Notes: generated from the sequence alone by a model not told the origin. Positions 9,616 to 20,263 are shown, numbered from the stretch's first letter. The stretch is DNA of 64,000 nt from Ignavibacteria bacterium (GCA_013177855.1 JABLYA010000007.1:1-64000); one strand, 5' to 3'. Made by a program: numbers and translations.

Positions 9616-10375
9616 AATTATACCACAATGATTCTATTTTTGATTTACTAATTCTATTATTATTTTGGGTTTTTATTTCCATATCAATTCTATTCCAACC
9701 ATTTTTTTCTAAAATTGAATATCTTTCACAATTATAACCACTAACTAAAATTTTAGCATTTTTAATAGATAATAAAATTTTTAAATATTCATCTTGTTGT
9801 TTATCTGTCATATCATGTTTATATTTTCCAGAACTTCTTGTTTCGTTTGCATATGGTGAATCACAATACATAAATGTATTTTGTTTATCCCATTTTTTAA
9901 TTAAATTTAAAGCATTAGTATTGTGAATTATAACAGAACTTAATCTATTGTGAATTTCATATAATCCATCTATTGCAGAAAGATAATCTGAAACCGGTTT
10001 TGACATTTTCCTACGAATTACTCCAGATGATGAAAATCCACCAACACCATTATAAGAGGTACGATTACAATAAAAAAACTTATAAGCTCTTTCTAATATA
10101 TTTAAATCATCTTTTTTTAAGTCGTTAGTGTATTCTTTTAATAATTCTTCCGAATATGGTGTTAAATCACATAATTCTTTAAATTCCAAAAATAATTTTT
10201 TATCTATCAATACTTTAAACAAAGAGTAAATATTTTGATCTAAATCATTAATTATTTCAATATCTGACTTTTCTTTATGAAAAAGTAATGCAGCCGAACC
10301 ACAAAAAGGTTCTATATAATTCATTTTTTCATAATCTATTCTCTTTATTTTTGTCTTAAATATATAATTATACAA
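9602..10375 (-). CDS. dam: DNA adenine-N6 methyltransferase, D12/Dam class (N-terminus unusual)
   Basis: 257 residues. Motif I (SAM binding) is IEPFCGSAALLF and motif IV is CDSPYANE, a DPPY variant with Ser. A target-recognition helical insert lies between them (RTSYNGVGGFSSSG is typical). The usual N-terminal GGKxxL motif is absent: the frame begins with TTG at 10375, or with ATG at M18. The 5' part may be lost or altered. Dam-type enzymes methylate adenine in short palindromes such as GATC, which can protect phage DNA. Confident family, less sure of activity. Confidence 0.85.
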   Translation of the reverse strand: MYNYIFKTKIKRIDYEKMNYIEPFCGSAALLFHKEKSDIEIINDLDQNIYSLFKVLIDKKLFLEFKELCDLTPYSEELLKEYTNDLKKDDLNILERAYKFFYCNRTSYNGVGGFSSSGVIRRKMSKPVSDYLSAIDGLYEIHNRLSSVIIHNTNALNLIKKWDKQNTFMYCDSPYANETRSSGKYKHDMTDKQQDEYLKILLSIKNAKILVSGYNCERYSILEKNGWNRIDMEIKTQNNNRISKSKIESLWYNYEQI

Positions 10376-10479
10376 AGATATAAAAAATTCTTTAAAATAA
10401 AAAATTTAAAGTGGTTATTGGTCTTTTTAATTACCTCCTACTATAATCTTCAAACACTTCAACCTGATAAAATCTTCTT

Positions 10480-10920
10480 TTACCCCTTGTTGCTGATAGC
10501 TACTGATTCATCGAGCTTGATAACATAACCAAGTCTATCATCATACACACAAAAAGGTATAAGATCTTTGAAAGCATCAATACCGTATTCTTCGTATATT
10601 TTAATCATAAGATCAAATATCGTTTTTACACGATATCGAACTGGAGAAACTTGATTAATATGTTTTAACTCTAAAAACTCCTTAAACTCATCAGAGTTAA
10701 TCGTACCAGACTCTGAATGAAAATCAATTTTAGGCTCTTGTTCAAGTTTATTAATAACGACATTAAGCTCTTTATAACGGTCTTCGTACTGTTGATGAAT
10801 ACTTTCATAAAGACTCTTTTCGACTTGACCTAAACAGAAGGCTTGTTCTATTTGCCTCTTCTTTTCGATAAGAGAACCTTGTTCTCTTTTTAACGATTCG
10901 ATTGTATATTTGTAATCCAT
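10480..10920 (-). CDS. Coiled-coil hypothetical protein (146 aa)
   Basis: Residues ~5-65 form a strong charged coiled coil (SLKREQGSLIEKKRQIEQ). The C-terminal half (RYRVKTIFDLMIKIYEEYGI) looks globular. No known motif. The spacer before it (10921-10989) contains ATATAACAAGGT, similar to the small-gene spacers. Confidence 0.6.
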   Translation of the reverse strand: MDYKYTIESLKREQGSLIEKKRQIEQAFCLGQVEKSLYESIHQQYEDRYKELNVVINKLEQEPKIDFHSESGTINSDEFKEFLELKHINQVSPVRYRVKTIFDLMIKIYEEYGIDAFKDLIPFCVYDDRLGYVIKLDESVAISNKG

Positions 10921-10989
10921 ATCAATTTAATTTATTTAAAGTTTTTTAATAATTGACATCCACACCTACATATAACAAGGTGCACCATA

Positions 10990-11283
10990 TTATAAACTCC
11001 TATACACAATAGCTTTATTTAACTCTCTGATATTGTAAGCGTTTAGCTCAAAAAAGTGAATGTTATTATTTTCACCTTGAACTAATGCTGTCATACCGAG
11101 AGCCATTTTTGTTGCTGGTATTTGAAGTTGTTCAGACATATTTAAAAAGTCTTCTTCAATAATTCTTCGTATTTCTGTAATTATTGGTCGAATATTATCA
11201 TTAACAAATAAATATGGTGATTCTGTTAATATAATTTTCTTATTTATATCTTTATATAAGATATTAAAAGATACAATAAACAT
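10990..11283 (-). CDS. Hypothetical protein (97 aa)
   Basis: It begins MFIVSFNILYKDINKKIILT and contains EIRRIIEEDFLNMSEQLQIP and GMTALVQGENNNIHFFELNA. Predicted alpha/beta fold, cytoplasmic. Function not recognised. It is followed upstream by a TTATAAC-containing leader, as in the rest of this group. Confidence 0.6.
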   Translation of the reverse strand: MFIVSFNILYKDINKKIILTESPYLFVNDNIRPIITEIRRIIEEDFLNMSEQLQIPATKMALGMTALVQGENNNIHFFELNAYNIRELNKAIVYRSL

Positions 11284-11332
11284 ATATATATTTTTATTTA
11301 TTTTTATTAATTATAACAGCAAAAGTTTGAAT

Positions 11333-11366
11333 AAAAAAACCTTCATTTTTTGGTGAAGGTTTTTAA
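11333..11366. terminator. Rho-independent terminator-like hairpin
   Basis: AAACCTTCA and TGAAGGTTT pair around a T-rich loop, with A-run on one side and T-run on the other, so it could terminate in both directions. It bounds the small-gene array from the tail module. Confidence 0.7.
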
Positions 11367-11491
11367 AGATAAATTCCTTTTGTATCAATAATTATTTGTG
11401 TTAAAATACAAAATTCAATAAACTAAATAATTTCGATTTTTAACTTCAAGAAAAAATTTATAAATTTGTTATATTTTTTCATTTTCTTTTT

Positions 11492-11632
11492 TCATTTCTT
11501 TTCTACAAAACTATAATTCTCAGCATCTAATGTATCTCCTTGTGCAACATTTGATAATATTTGTGAAGTAGTCATCCAAGTTTCAAGTCTATCATTTTCT
11601 CCTTTAACAGTAAAATACCAAGATATTTTCAA
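11492..11632 (-). pseudogene. 3' fragment of an unrecognised phage gene
   Basis: An open frame without ATG ends at TGA 11492-11494 and reads WYFTVKGENDRLETWMTTSQ then ILSNVAQGDTLDAENYSF. The sequence is strongly protein-like but has no start, suggesting the surviving C-terminus of a longer gene cut near 11632 where the plus-strand membrane gene begins. Confidence 0.45.
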
Positions 11633-11666
11633 TCAATTGATTGGTTTCTTAAAACCTTTGATTCCT

Positions 11667-11837
11667 ATGTTTCAATCGGCAAACGAAGGATTTAAAGACA
11701 CAATATTTTGGGATATTTTTATTGAACCTTGGCAAGAAAAAGATTATGGTATTGGTATTATAACAGCCATATTAGGTTTAATTGTGGCATTCGGTATTTA
11801 TATACTTTATAATTACTTAAATATTTCATTATCGTGA
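11667..11837 (+). CDS. Small single-span membrane protein (56 aa)
   Basis: ATG at 11667 chosen (MFQSANEGFKDTIFWDIFIE); a TTG ten codons upstream is possible. Residues ~28-50 form a membrane segment (GIGIITAILGLIVAFGIYIL). It could be a holin-like or tail-associated protein, but size alone does not decide. Convergent with the 2079-aa gene. Confidence 0.5.
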   Translation: MFQSANEGFKDTIFWDIFIEPWQEKDYGIGIITAILGLIVAFGIYILYNYLNISLS

Positions 11838-11864
11838 TTATTATTTTATTATATATTAAAAATA

Positions 11865-14800
11865 TCATTTAATATACGAAAACTCCCACAATGATGGTAA
11901 GTTTTTCATATATCCAACAGCATTAAATAATCCTACACAGATATTTACTATGAATTTTGGTACACAACAAAGTATATTAATAATCGTTGGTAGCCATGTT
12001 ATAACGTTTTTAAATCTATTTTTCTTGTCATTATTTTGTTGTTCAAATTCTTGTTGATTTTGTTTTAATGTATTTAATTCTTTACTTAATTTATCTAACT
12101 CTTTTTCCATTTCTAATTTAGTTTGTAATAACTGTTCATTTGTTCCAATTGAAATTTTAATATTATCTAGTTGGTTTTTGAGATCAATGTTAAGTCTTTT
12201 TAATTCTTCATTTTTTGATAATTTATTAGAAAACTCAAAATCACTCATAGTTTCTTTATTTAAGCACAAATCACTTTCTAACTGATTTATTTGTACATTA
12301 TTTTGTTGTATTTTAGCATTTAAACTATTTACTAAATCTAAATTACTCTGATCATTTTGATTATTATTGATATTATCCTGCAATTTATTTAATTTTTTCT
12401 TTAAATTATCAATTTGTTTTTGTTTTTCTATAATTTGTTTATTATAAGGAGTTATTTTATTTTCACTATCTAAGAAATCATTCATAATTTGTATAAGTTT
12501 ATCAATATTATTCTTAAATGAACATAAATTACCAAATAATGAAATTTTTTCATTTAGTTCCGAAATTTTTGCCTTTTTATCATTTATATCAGATTGTATA
12601 GAATCAATATCATAAACATTATCTAAATTTTGTAGTTGTGTTTCCAATTTTATTTTATCAGCTTGTAATTGTGATAATGATTTGTTTTTTAATTCATTTA
12701 ATTTTTTATTGTTCTCTTGAATTTGATTTTCTAAGTCATTTACAATTAAACAATTTTCTTTTAATTGTTTTTCTAATATTAATAATATGTTCTCAGATAT
12801 CGAATCATTGCTTTTGATATTATTTTCAATAACTTCAATGTTTTTGGCATGAACTATTTGTAAATTTTTAAGTTTTGTGTTAAATCTTTCTATATCAGAT
12901 AAATCACCATTTATGATAGAATTGGTTAATATTAATTGACTATTTAATTCGTTTTGTCTTTTATTTTTTGCTTTAGTTACAGTATCTAATTTATCATATA
13001 AATTATTTAAATTTTGGTTTAAATTCTTTACTTGATTTGAGAATTTTGATGATAATTGTTTCAATGTGGTCATAAATTCAGCAAAACCTTTTACAAAAAT
13101 ATCAATTAACATCAAACCATCAGAATTTGTAAATAAAAATTCCATCATACCATCTAATGTTGGTAATTTTTTAATAAGTTCTACAAGTTTTCCGAATCTT
13201 GTAATAATTCCCCAATCATTTTCATTTGTAGATGAAGGATTTCCAATAATCCAATCTGGAATTTTCATTGGATTTAATGGTATGCTTATTACTTTAATAA
13301 TCAAATCCACAAGTTTTTTTATGAGTTCAAATATAAATTTCATAGGCATTGTGATGACGGTAGTTATCGTATTTATAATGGTTTTAGTCCACTCCAATAT
13401 AGGATTTCTAGGAATTAAATACATAACATCTTTTAGCAATGACTTCCAATCATCCATACCAAAATTAAAAGGATATTCTAATAATTTAGCAATATTTTTT
13501 GACCAATTTGGATCATAAAAATTAACACCTATTTTATCTAATGCTTCAAATTTTTCTAATTCAGCAAGTATTAAATCGGTATTTAACTTATAAACTTTAT
13601 TATCTAATTTGGATTTTTCTTCATTCAACAATAATAATTCAGCATCAATATCTACTTTTTTTAATTTCAATATTTTATTTCTTTCATCTAATAATTTATT
13701 TATTTCGTCATTTAACTTTGTTATCAATGAACATTTTTTATCTAAATTATTTGATAAATTGTTTAATTCTATTGCGGTAAAATTTGAAACATTCGTATTT
13801 TTCAAATTTTTAATATCTGTTAATGTTGTTGCTTGTAAAATTCTTAGTTTTTTAAGTTTATTGTCAATATCAATTATTAGTGAACCATTTAGAATATTTT
13901 CCAGATACGATATTCTTTTTAATATTTTAGACATCTTTTCTTCTCTGTTTTTCAAATATTCTATCTTAGCATCTACAACATATTGAGGTATAGAAATTAA
14001 TTTTAATTGAACAAGTGATTCAATTTTTTGCATATAATCATCTTCTGGTTGTTCAAAATCAACACCTAATTTATTAAGTATAGCAATCTTCTGCCTGTTT
14101 TCTATTTCTAAATAATCTATACCTAATTTTTTTAAATTTACAGCTTTATTATAATCTAATAACCAATTATCTTTTCTAAAATCTATACCAAGTGAATTCA
14201 AATTTGACATTTGAGATATCCATTTTTTAGTACCCGATTGAACATAACTATTTGTAACATTTACAATAGTGGAAAAATTAATACCCAATTCTTTTAATTT
14301 CTGAATTTTATTACTCCAATCATTATCTTTAAAATTAATACCAAAAGAAATTAATTCTTCAATAGCATTTTCAAAATCCTTATCATTTATATTTAAGCCT
14401 ATTGAATGCAATTCGTTAATCATAGTTAACCATTCTGGTCTATTAAAATTAAATCCTATATTATTTAAAGCATTTAATTTATCATCCATATCCACACCAT
14501 TTGTAACTGTTTCATTTGATATATTGAAACTAAAACCTAATTGACTTAAGCTATCTAATTTATTCATACTTTCTACACTATTATAATGCCAACCTAAAGC
14601 ACACAAAGCATCCACTATATTAGCAGTTTGAAATGCACTAATATTAAATGATAAACCGTTCAATTTATTTAAAAAAGCATCATATGTTGGATTTTGAAAG
14701 TTAAATCCCATTTTATTAAGTGAGTCGAGCTGAATAATTGTTTTTGTTGGTTGTTTAGGTTTATTAGGATCTATAATATTAGTAATTTCTATACGAGCAT

Positions 14801-17800
14801 TATATCTCGCATCATCAAAAACTTTAGGATTTGGTTTTGTTGATGATAAATCAATAACCTTTTTTATATCATAAGCACCATTATTACTATTTCTATCATA
14901 ATATGTTAATGTTACTTTTCTTTTTGTTTCAAGTATATTTATTTCATCTATTTTTACTTTTAATATGCTCATCATTTTCTGGAATTTATAATCGTATTCT
15001 TTATCTCTAATATTCAAACCTAATTTATCAAAATTACCATAAATGCCTGACAATTGATCGTAATTAATTTCATTGGTATTTGGTGTTGCACCTGTTGTCA
15101 AAACTAAATTTGGGTTTGTTGCAACCATTCGTTCATAATCACTAACCGATGTTGCAAAATTATCAGCAACTCTTACACCTTCAATAACCCAACCACGATT
15201 TAAAACAAAATCTCTCAACAAATCTAACATTACATAAATTTCTTTTGTACCATTAGACAATACCATTTTTTCTACATTTTTATTATTACCAGTAAATCTT
15301 TCATTTCCTTTATATGGTAAAATAGGAGGTATTAAATCTTCACCTTGTATGTTTTTATTTTTAGATATAAATTTTACCTTGACATTATATTTTGTCCACC
15401 TATTTATAATATTTATTATTGGAGTTGATGATAATGGTATACAGTATAATTTATCATAAGTATATGAAATAGATGTTACAGTTTCCCAAGTAACAGCTGT
15501 TGTTGAACCACTGCCTGTTATACCGCTAATTTGTTCAGATGTATAATTAGTTGTTACTTTATAAATTAACCCATTATCATGATATAATTGAATTTTTAAA
15601 GGTTTGCCTTCTTCTATAATTGGAACATAATGTGTGCCTTGATTTATAAGTGTTGTATAAGCGCCGGCAATTTGGCTTTTTACTGGTATTTCTTCATACC
15701 ATTGTGGTTTATTTGGTATTATATCTTCTTTATATTCAAAATTACCAGAAATTACTAATCCAGCTGTATCACCAGCATTCATATATGATAAAGTTTTATC
15801 AATATCAAATGTATATATGTATTTTATAAATTCATTATTTTCTAAATTATTCTTACTGAAAAAATAATTTAAATCTGTGTTAGGATCTTCAAAAAAATTT
15901 AAAATTTGTTTAACTCTGTCAATTTGCTGTACTGTTACAGTTGATAAAATTTCAGCTTCAGTTGCTAAGAAATTGTCATTATTCCAATTCAAATTCAATG
16001 TAAAATATTTTCTTAACAAAGGTTCAATATATGGATTATTTAAATTTACATTCTTTTTTATAGCATTATCATAACCTGCAACAGTTTTAATATCAACATA
16101 TTTACTTAATATTTTTAACCTCTCAACAGCATTAGTGTTATTGAAATTAAATCCTATTGTATTTAGTTTTTTAAGTATTTCTAAATCATTTATATTTATT
16201 CCAAGTTCATTTTTCAAAACATTGATAATATTAAATAAAAATATATTATTTAAATTCATTCCAAGTTCTTGTAATAATAACATTAAATCTTCATTTTTTA
16301 TATCTATATTATATCTGTATAATAAATTTAATTTTTCCAAATGATTAGGATCATTAAGATTAAAACCAAGTTGATATAATTTAAATAAATGAGTTGCATT
16401 ATTAAACTTTAAACCAAATTTATCTCTAAGTGTCTTTATTTCATAAATATATTTATCTTTAGTTAAGTCATAACCTATTTTTTGTAAAAATTCTGTAACT
16501 TGATTATCAAAAATATTCACACCTATATCCCAAAGACCAGAAAGTTTTTCTACCAAACTATCTTGAGGAATATTTTGTTCAAACGATAATAATATAGCTT
16601 TTTTAGCAAATTGTCTATATGTTATAATAGGTTTTTCTTTATCTGTTAATTCTTTTAAATCATTATTATATTCTAATAATTTTGATTCCAATTCTATTCT
16701 ATTTAATAAACTTAATCGTTTTTGTTCATTATTATACAATTTTTTTAAATTATTAAGATTTTTTACTTCTTCACTAATCAATTCACAATTCGTTTTTAGT
16801 TCTTTCTCTTTGTTTATGAAATAGTTTAGATTTGAAGAATCTTTATTGGAAGTTAAATCTTCTTTTAACTTATTATTATTTAATGTTAAAATTTTTATTT
16901 TTCTTTCGGATGCCTTTATAAGAGATTCATATTTATTTACACCATTTAAATCATTTAATATTTTTTGTATTTTATCTTGTAATACTTTTATTTTTTGTAA
17001 TTGGAGTTTTTTGAAATTTATTTCAATTTCTTTATCTTCTTTGCCAATTTCTTCAGCCATAATTTCATACCAATTTGATGGTATCTGTGTTGGATCGGCT
17101 TTTATATTAAATGATGTCAATTTATTAAAATAATCAAAAGGATCTATTTTAGGTATTCTAATTGCAAATGGTAAAAACGGTATCATAGCACCAAGGTCAA
17201 ATTTAAAAGATGGTATAGGAATATTTATATCAAATAAAGGACCCAATATCTTTTTAAACATCCATTGACTTGGATTTGTGAATAATAATTTTATATCTTT
17301 TAAAATATTAACAAGACCTGGAATCATAGTACCCAACAACTCACCTATCTCCAAACCTGCTATTAAATCAACAGTATTCTTAAAAAAGAAAAATTGTTTT
17401 ACGAAACCTTGACCAATAGTTTTTAATAATGTATCTATAAATACACTTAATAATGTTGGTAATCCAGGCATTTGTATATTTGAAATGCTTTTTATAACTT
17501 CATTTTTTGTCATGAAGTAATTTTCTGGTATAGTATTTAGACCAGCACCATATATACATTTTATAGTTTCAGATATAACAGCATTTTTAGGATAATTTAT
17601 ATAGATACCAAAGTTTTCATCAATAATAATTTTTTGATATTCATTCATTGAACTATTTTCTTCAAGACCTTTATATTTATTATTAGTATTTTGTTTTTGG
17701 CGTTCTAATTCTCTTTCTTTTGCAATTTGTTCATTGACTTTTGATAAGTCATCATATAATTTATCTATTTCGGCTTGATATTCTGTTGGTAATTTAGATA

Positions 17801-18104
17801 AATTCGTTTTTGTTTTAGAATCGAGTTCTTGATTTAACTGCCTTATAATTTCTTCATTTTTTGATAAATCATTACATATCTGTACTAATTTACTATAGAT
17901 ATTATTTAAAACAATAGGATTATTTTCAATTCTTGAATTAGATATTAAAGTATTGTATTGAGATAATAGATTATCTCTTTGTTTCTTTGCATCATTAATT
18001 TTACCAGTGATTTTTTTATCAGGTACACCAGCAAGAATATTTTGTTTTTCTACAATTTGTTCTATTATCCTATTCTTCTTTTCTAGTTGATATTCCAGAC
18101 TCAT
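11865..18104 (-). CDS. Giant coiled-coil virion protein (2079 aa), probably tail or baseplate
   Basis: The N-terminal ~150 residues and the C-terminal ~350 residues are long charged coiled coils. Residues ~200-330 contain hydrophobic stretches (IAGLEIGELLGTMIPGLVNI). Two blocks, about 530-720 and 1120-1340, hold irregular ~25-residue repeats of the type LxxLGINFNDxxWxxKIxxL. Between them is a beta-rich region with GITGSGSTTAVTWETVTSIS. A second hydrophobic part around 1560-1700 includes ITMPMKFIFELIKKLVDLI. It overlaps the HAD gene by 35 bp and neighbours a T4_baseplate-like gene, so a tail structural role is likely. No enzymatic motif seen. Confidence 0.6.
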   Translation of the reverse strand: MSLEYQLEKKNRIIEQIVEKQNILAGVPDKKITGKINDAKKQRDNLLSQYNTLISNSRIENNPIVLNNIYSKLVQICNDLSKNEEIIRQLNQELDSKTKTNLSKLPTEYQAEIDKLYDDLSKVNEQIAKERELERQKQNTNNKYKGLEENSSMNEYQKIIIDENFGIYINYPKNAVISETIKCIYGAGLNTIPENYFMTKNEVIKSISNIQMPGLPTLLSVFIDTLLKTIGQGFVKQFFFFKNTVDLIAGLEIGELLGTMIPGLVNILKDIKLLFTNPSQWMFKKILGPLFDINIPIPSFKFDLGAMIPFLPFAIRIPKIDPFDYFNKLTSFNIKADPTQIPSNWYEIMAEEIGKEDKEIEINFKKLQLQKIKVLQDKIQKILNDLNGVNKYESLIKASERKIKILTLNNNKLKEDLTSNKDSSNLNYFINKEKELKTNCELISEEVKNLNNLKKLYNNEQKRLSLLNRIELESKLLEYNNDLKELTDKEKPIITYRQFAKKAILLSFEQNIPQDSLVEKLSGLWDIGVNIFDNQVTEFLQKIGYDLTKDKYIYEIKTLRDKFGLKFNNATHLFKLYQLGFNLNDPNHLEKLNLLYRYNIDIKNEDLMLLLQELGMNLNNIFLFNIINVLKNELGININDLEILKKLNTIGFNFNNTNAVERLKILSKYVDIKTVAGYDNAIKKNVNLNNPYIEPLLRKYFTLNLNWNNDNFLATEAEILSTVTVQQIDRVKQILNFFEDPNTDLNYFFSKNNLENNEFIKYIYTFDIDKTLSYMNAGDTAGLVISGNFEYKEDIIPNKPQWYEEIPVKSQIAGAYTTLINQGTHYVPIIEEGKPLKIQLYHDNGLIYKVTTNYTSEQISGITGSGSTTAVTWETVTSISYTYDKLYCIPLSSTPIINIINRWTKYNVKVKFISKNKNIQGEDLIPPILPYKGNERFTGNNKNVEKMVLSNGTKEIYVMLDLLRDFVLNRGWVIEGVRVADNFATSVSDYERMVATNPNLVLTTGATPNTNEINYDQLSGIYGNFDKLGLNIRDKEYDYKFQKMMSILKVKIDEINILETKRKVTLTYYDRNSNNGAYDIKKVIDLSSTKPNPKVFDDARYNARIEITNIIDPNKPKQPTKTIIQLDSLNKMGFNFQNPTYDAFLNKLNGLSFNISAFQTANIVDALCALGWHYNSVESMNKLDSLSQLGFSFNISNETVTNGVDMDDKLNALNNIGFNFNRPEWLTMINELHSIGLNINDKDFENAIEELISFGINFKDNDWSNKIQKLKELGINFSTIVNVTNSYVQSGTKKWISQMSNLNSLGIDFRKDNWLLDYNKAVNLKKLGIDYLEIENRQKIAILNKLGVDFEQPEDDYMQKIESLVQLKLISIPQYVVDAKIEYLKNREEKMSKILKRISYLENILNGSLIIDIDNKLKKLRILQATTLTDIKNLKNTNVSNFTAIELNNLSNNLDKKCSLITKLNDEINKLLDERNKILKLKKVDIDAELLLLNEEKSKLDNKVYKLNTDLILAELEKFEALDKIGVNFYDPNWSKNIAKLLEYPFNFGMDDWKSLLKDVMYLIPRNPILEWTKTIINTITTVITMPMKFIFELIKKLVDLIIKVISIPLNPMKIPDWIIGNPSSTNENDWGIITRFGKLVELIKKLPTLDGMMEFLFTNSDGLMLIDIFVKGFAEFMTTLKQLSSKFSNQVKNLNQNLNNLYDKLDTVTKAKNKRQNELNSQLILTNSIINGDLSDIERFNTKLKNLQIVHAKNIEVIENNIKSNDSISENILLILEKQLKENCLIVNDLENQIQENNKKLNELKNKSLSQLQADKIKLETQLQNLDNVYDIDSIQSDINDKKAKISELNEKISLFGNLCSFKNNIDKLIQIMNDFLDSENKITPYNKQIIEKQKQIDNLKKKLNKLQDNINNNQNDQSNLDLVNSLNAKIQQNNVQINQLESDLCLNKETMSDFEFSNKLSKNEELKRLNIDLKNQLDNIKISIGTNEQLLQTKLEMEKELDKLSKELNTLKQNQQEFEQQNNDKKNRFKNVITWLPTIINILCCVPKFIVNICVGLFNAVGYMKNLPSLWEFSYIK

Positions 18105-18978
18105 TTATAAACCCATTAAAATTTTTAATGCGTTCATTAACTTTTATAGGATATTTTAAAGGTGCTTTTAATTGAATCTTTTTAGTTTTAAAAGGATTTA
18201 TTTCATTATTTGTTATTAAATTGGTAGTCAAATTTATTTCATTTTTATTCACTCTATCTATAACCATTTTAAATAAATCATCATCTGTGTTTTTTAATAC
18301 CCTATCAAAAATCATTTGAACATCATTTGCATAATCAATATTCATTTTTTCATCATCGTAAAAATAAACATTATTAAACCAATCCTGTTTATATGCTTTA
18401 AATTTACCATCGTCTATTTTGAGACCTACCAAATGTTCAATAAGTATATATAATTTATTCAAACTTATTGTTTCATCATGTCTATAATAAAACTTATCAG
18501 CCACAAAATATATTTTATATATTTCTATACCGATGTCCTGTAATTTTTTTCTTAAAGTATTTAAAATATCACCATATCTTTCTCTATGAGCTCTACCACT
18601 TAATAAACAAATGTATTCATTTTTATTTCTTAAATGATATATGTTATTAAATAAAAATGTAACTTTAGTATTATTTATATATTTTTCATCATAGAATTCT
18701 ATCCAAGATATACCAAGTCTTTCAATAGGAATTTTCTTTTTCTTATTAATTTCATTAAATAAATTATTTGATATAAAATAAGTTTCACCATTATATTCAA
18801 TTTTTAAGTTATCTTTAATATATAAACCAGAAAGTATTTTACTTTCTTCAAATTTATCTAAACGGATTATTGGTTTGTGAGGTTCTTCTTTATCAATAAT
18901 CCAAGATTTACAATCTATATCCCATAGCGTTCCATCTAAATCAAAAAAATGTAAACTTTTACTATTTGGTATCATCAA
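18070..18978 (-). CDS. HAD-superfamily phosphatase-like protein
   Basis: 302 residues. HAD motif I is HFFDLDGTLWD near residue 11. Motif II is in ICLLSGRAHRER. A later YFYDDEKMN provides the acidic motif IV. The ~100-residue insertion between motifs may be a cap. The C-terminus reads RIKNFNGFINESGIS, similar to the capsid-targeting consensus but at the wrong end. HAD enzymes cleave phosphate esters by an Asp nucleophile; substrate unknown. It overlaps the giant gene start, so the two are probably co-transcribed. Confidence 0.75.
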   Translation of the reverse strand: MMIPNSKSLHFFDLDGTLWDIDCKSWIIDKEEPHKPIIRLDKFEESKILSGLYIKDNLKIEYNGETYFISNNLFNEINKKKKIPIERLGISWIEFYDEKYINNTKVTFLFNNIYHLRNKNEYICLLSGRAHRERYGDILNTLRKKLQDIGIEIYKIYFVADKFYYRHDETISLNKLYILIEHLVGLKIDDGKFKAYKQDWFNNVYFYDDEKMNIDYANDVQMIFDRVLKNTDDDLFKMVIDRVNKNEINLTTNLITNNEINPFKTKKIQLKAPLKYPIKVNERIKNFNGFINESGISTRKEE

Positions 18979-19086
18979 ATTTCTATATTTTTTATTTATA
19001 TATTAAAATTATGAATCGAATATAAAAAATATATTGTGTTTGGATTGATATTCTATAATATATAATTAAAAAAATAATTAATCTTT

Positions 19087-20028
19087 ATGGGTGAAAACGA
19101 TAAAAAACAACAAGAAGAATATTTAGCAAAATTCTTAACTGAAACAAAAGATGAGATTAAAGAAATAAAAACAACTCTAAAAACAATTAGTCAAGATAGT
19201 TCATTGGGATATCTTAATGTAGATTTGGATTTATTACCATTAGGTATTTTTTATCAAGATGGTACAAAGATCAAAATTAGAGCCGCAAAAGTACATGAAG
19301 TACAAGCATATTCGGTTGTAGATGATAAAAACTTCTTAGATGTAACTGAAAAAATGAACCAATTATTATCAAGTTGTGTAAAAGTAACATTACCAAACGG
19401 AAATAATGGATCATATAAAGATATTAAAGATGGTGATAGATTGTCTATTATATTTATGATTAGAGAATTAACTTTCCAAAAAGGTGCTTCATTAGCCAAG
19501 GAAGTTACTTGTCCTCATTGCAAACATGAATTTTTAATTCCGTTTAGAGCAACATCAAATAGTGAATATCCAAGAACCTTTGAAAACCACGAAATGCCAG
19601 AAAATATTAAAAAATTCTTTAATAAAGAAAGTAAATGTTTTGAATTTAACATTAATGGTGTTGTTTATAAATTAGCTCCACCTAATATAGGAATTCAAGA
19701 AATTTTCTATGGGGATATAAAATCAAAGGTTCAAGCACAAAAAAATCCTAACGTATCATTCTTAAAAATTATTCCATTTATGTTATGGGATAGAACATCG
19801 ATAACAGAAGAAGGTATAAAAGCAAAAGAAGATGAATTTAAAAGAATGGATATGTACACTTTTCAAGTGATTAATAAAGCTGTAGATAATATGGTTTTTG
19901 GTCTTAAAGGATTAAAAATAAATTGTCCAGAGTGTCAAGGGGAGGTGCACTCAGACATGACCTTTCCCGACGGAGCGTCAAGTCTTTTCGTTATTTCAGA
20001 TCCATTTAACGACTTTATTAAAGAATAA
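19087..20028 (+). CDS. T4_baseplate-family protein (gp26/gp51-like)
   Basis: 313 residues. Two zinc-knuckle-like CxxC pairs (VTCPHCKHEFLIPF near 150 and INCPECQGEVHSDM near 285) bracket a conserved core, as in the T4 baseplate hub assembly proteins gp26/gp51. The following 71-residue gene starts with a WQ...MDYWEFEEYI pattern, in the style of small baseplate partners. A TATATAATT promoter-like box lies upstream (19058-19070). Assignment rests on motif memory, hence moderate. Confidence 0.5.
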   Translation: MGENDKKQQEEYLAKFLTETKDEIKEIKTTLKTISQDSSLGYLNVDLDLLPLGIFYQDGTKIKIRAAKVHEVQAYSVVDDKNFLDVTEKMNQLLSSCVKVTLPNGNNGSYKDIKDGDRLSIIFMIRELTFQKGASLAKEVTCPHCKHEFLIPFRATSNSEYPRTFENHEMPENIKKFFNKESKCFEFNINGVVYKLAPPNIGIQEIFYGDIKSKVQAQKNPNVSFLKIIPFMLWDRTSITEEGIKAKEDEFKRMDMYTFQVINKAVDNMVFGLKGLKINCPECQGEVHSDMTFPDGASSLFVISDPFNDFIKE

Positions 20029-20038
20029 GTTTGAGTTC

Positions 20039-20254
20039 ATGTGGCAAAAACAAATTTCTCCATCTGAAATAGATAGGATGGACTATTGGGAATTTGAAGA
20101 ATATATTAAATATATGAACGAAAGAAATAAAGAGGAACATGATAGAAATAAGAAACAACAAGAAGAACAACAAGAGTATCAAAACAAAATAACACCAAAG
20201 ATACCGAACTTCAGTGATTTCAAACCTGGCAATTTTAAGATACCTAAATTTTAA
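20039..20254 (+). CDS. Small partner of baseplate protein (71 aa)
   Basis: ATG at 20039, 10 bp after the previous stop. N-terminal SPSEIDRMDYWEFEEYIKYM is helical. Then come a highly charged EEQQEYQ stretch and a Pro/Phe-rich end (PNFSDFKPGNFKIPKF). Co-transcribed with the gp26-like gene and ends at a terminator, so a baseplate assembly role is likely. Confidence 0.6.
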   Translation: MWQKQISPSEIDRMDYWEFEEYIKYMNERNKEEHDRNKKQQEEQQEYQNKITPKIPNFSDFKPGNFKIPKF

Positions 20255-20263
20255 AAAAAAAAT

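Noticed and set aside
13066-17133. Several plus-strand open frames inside the giant minus-strand gene
   Set aside because: They are low-complexity (F/S/N-rich) shadows of the coiled-coil coding sequence, with no promoter, start context or family features.
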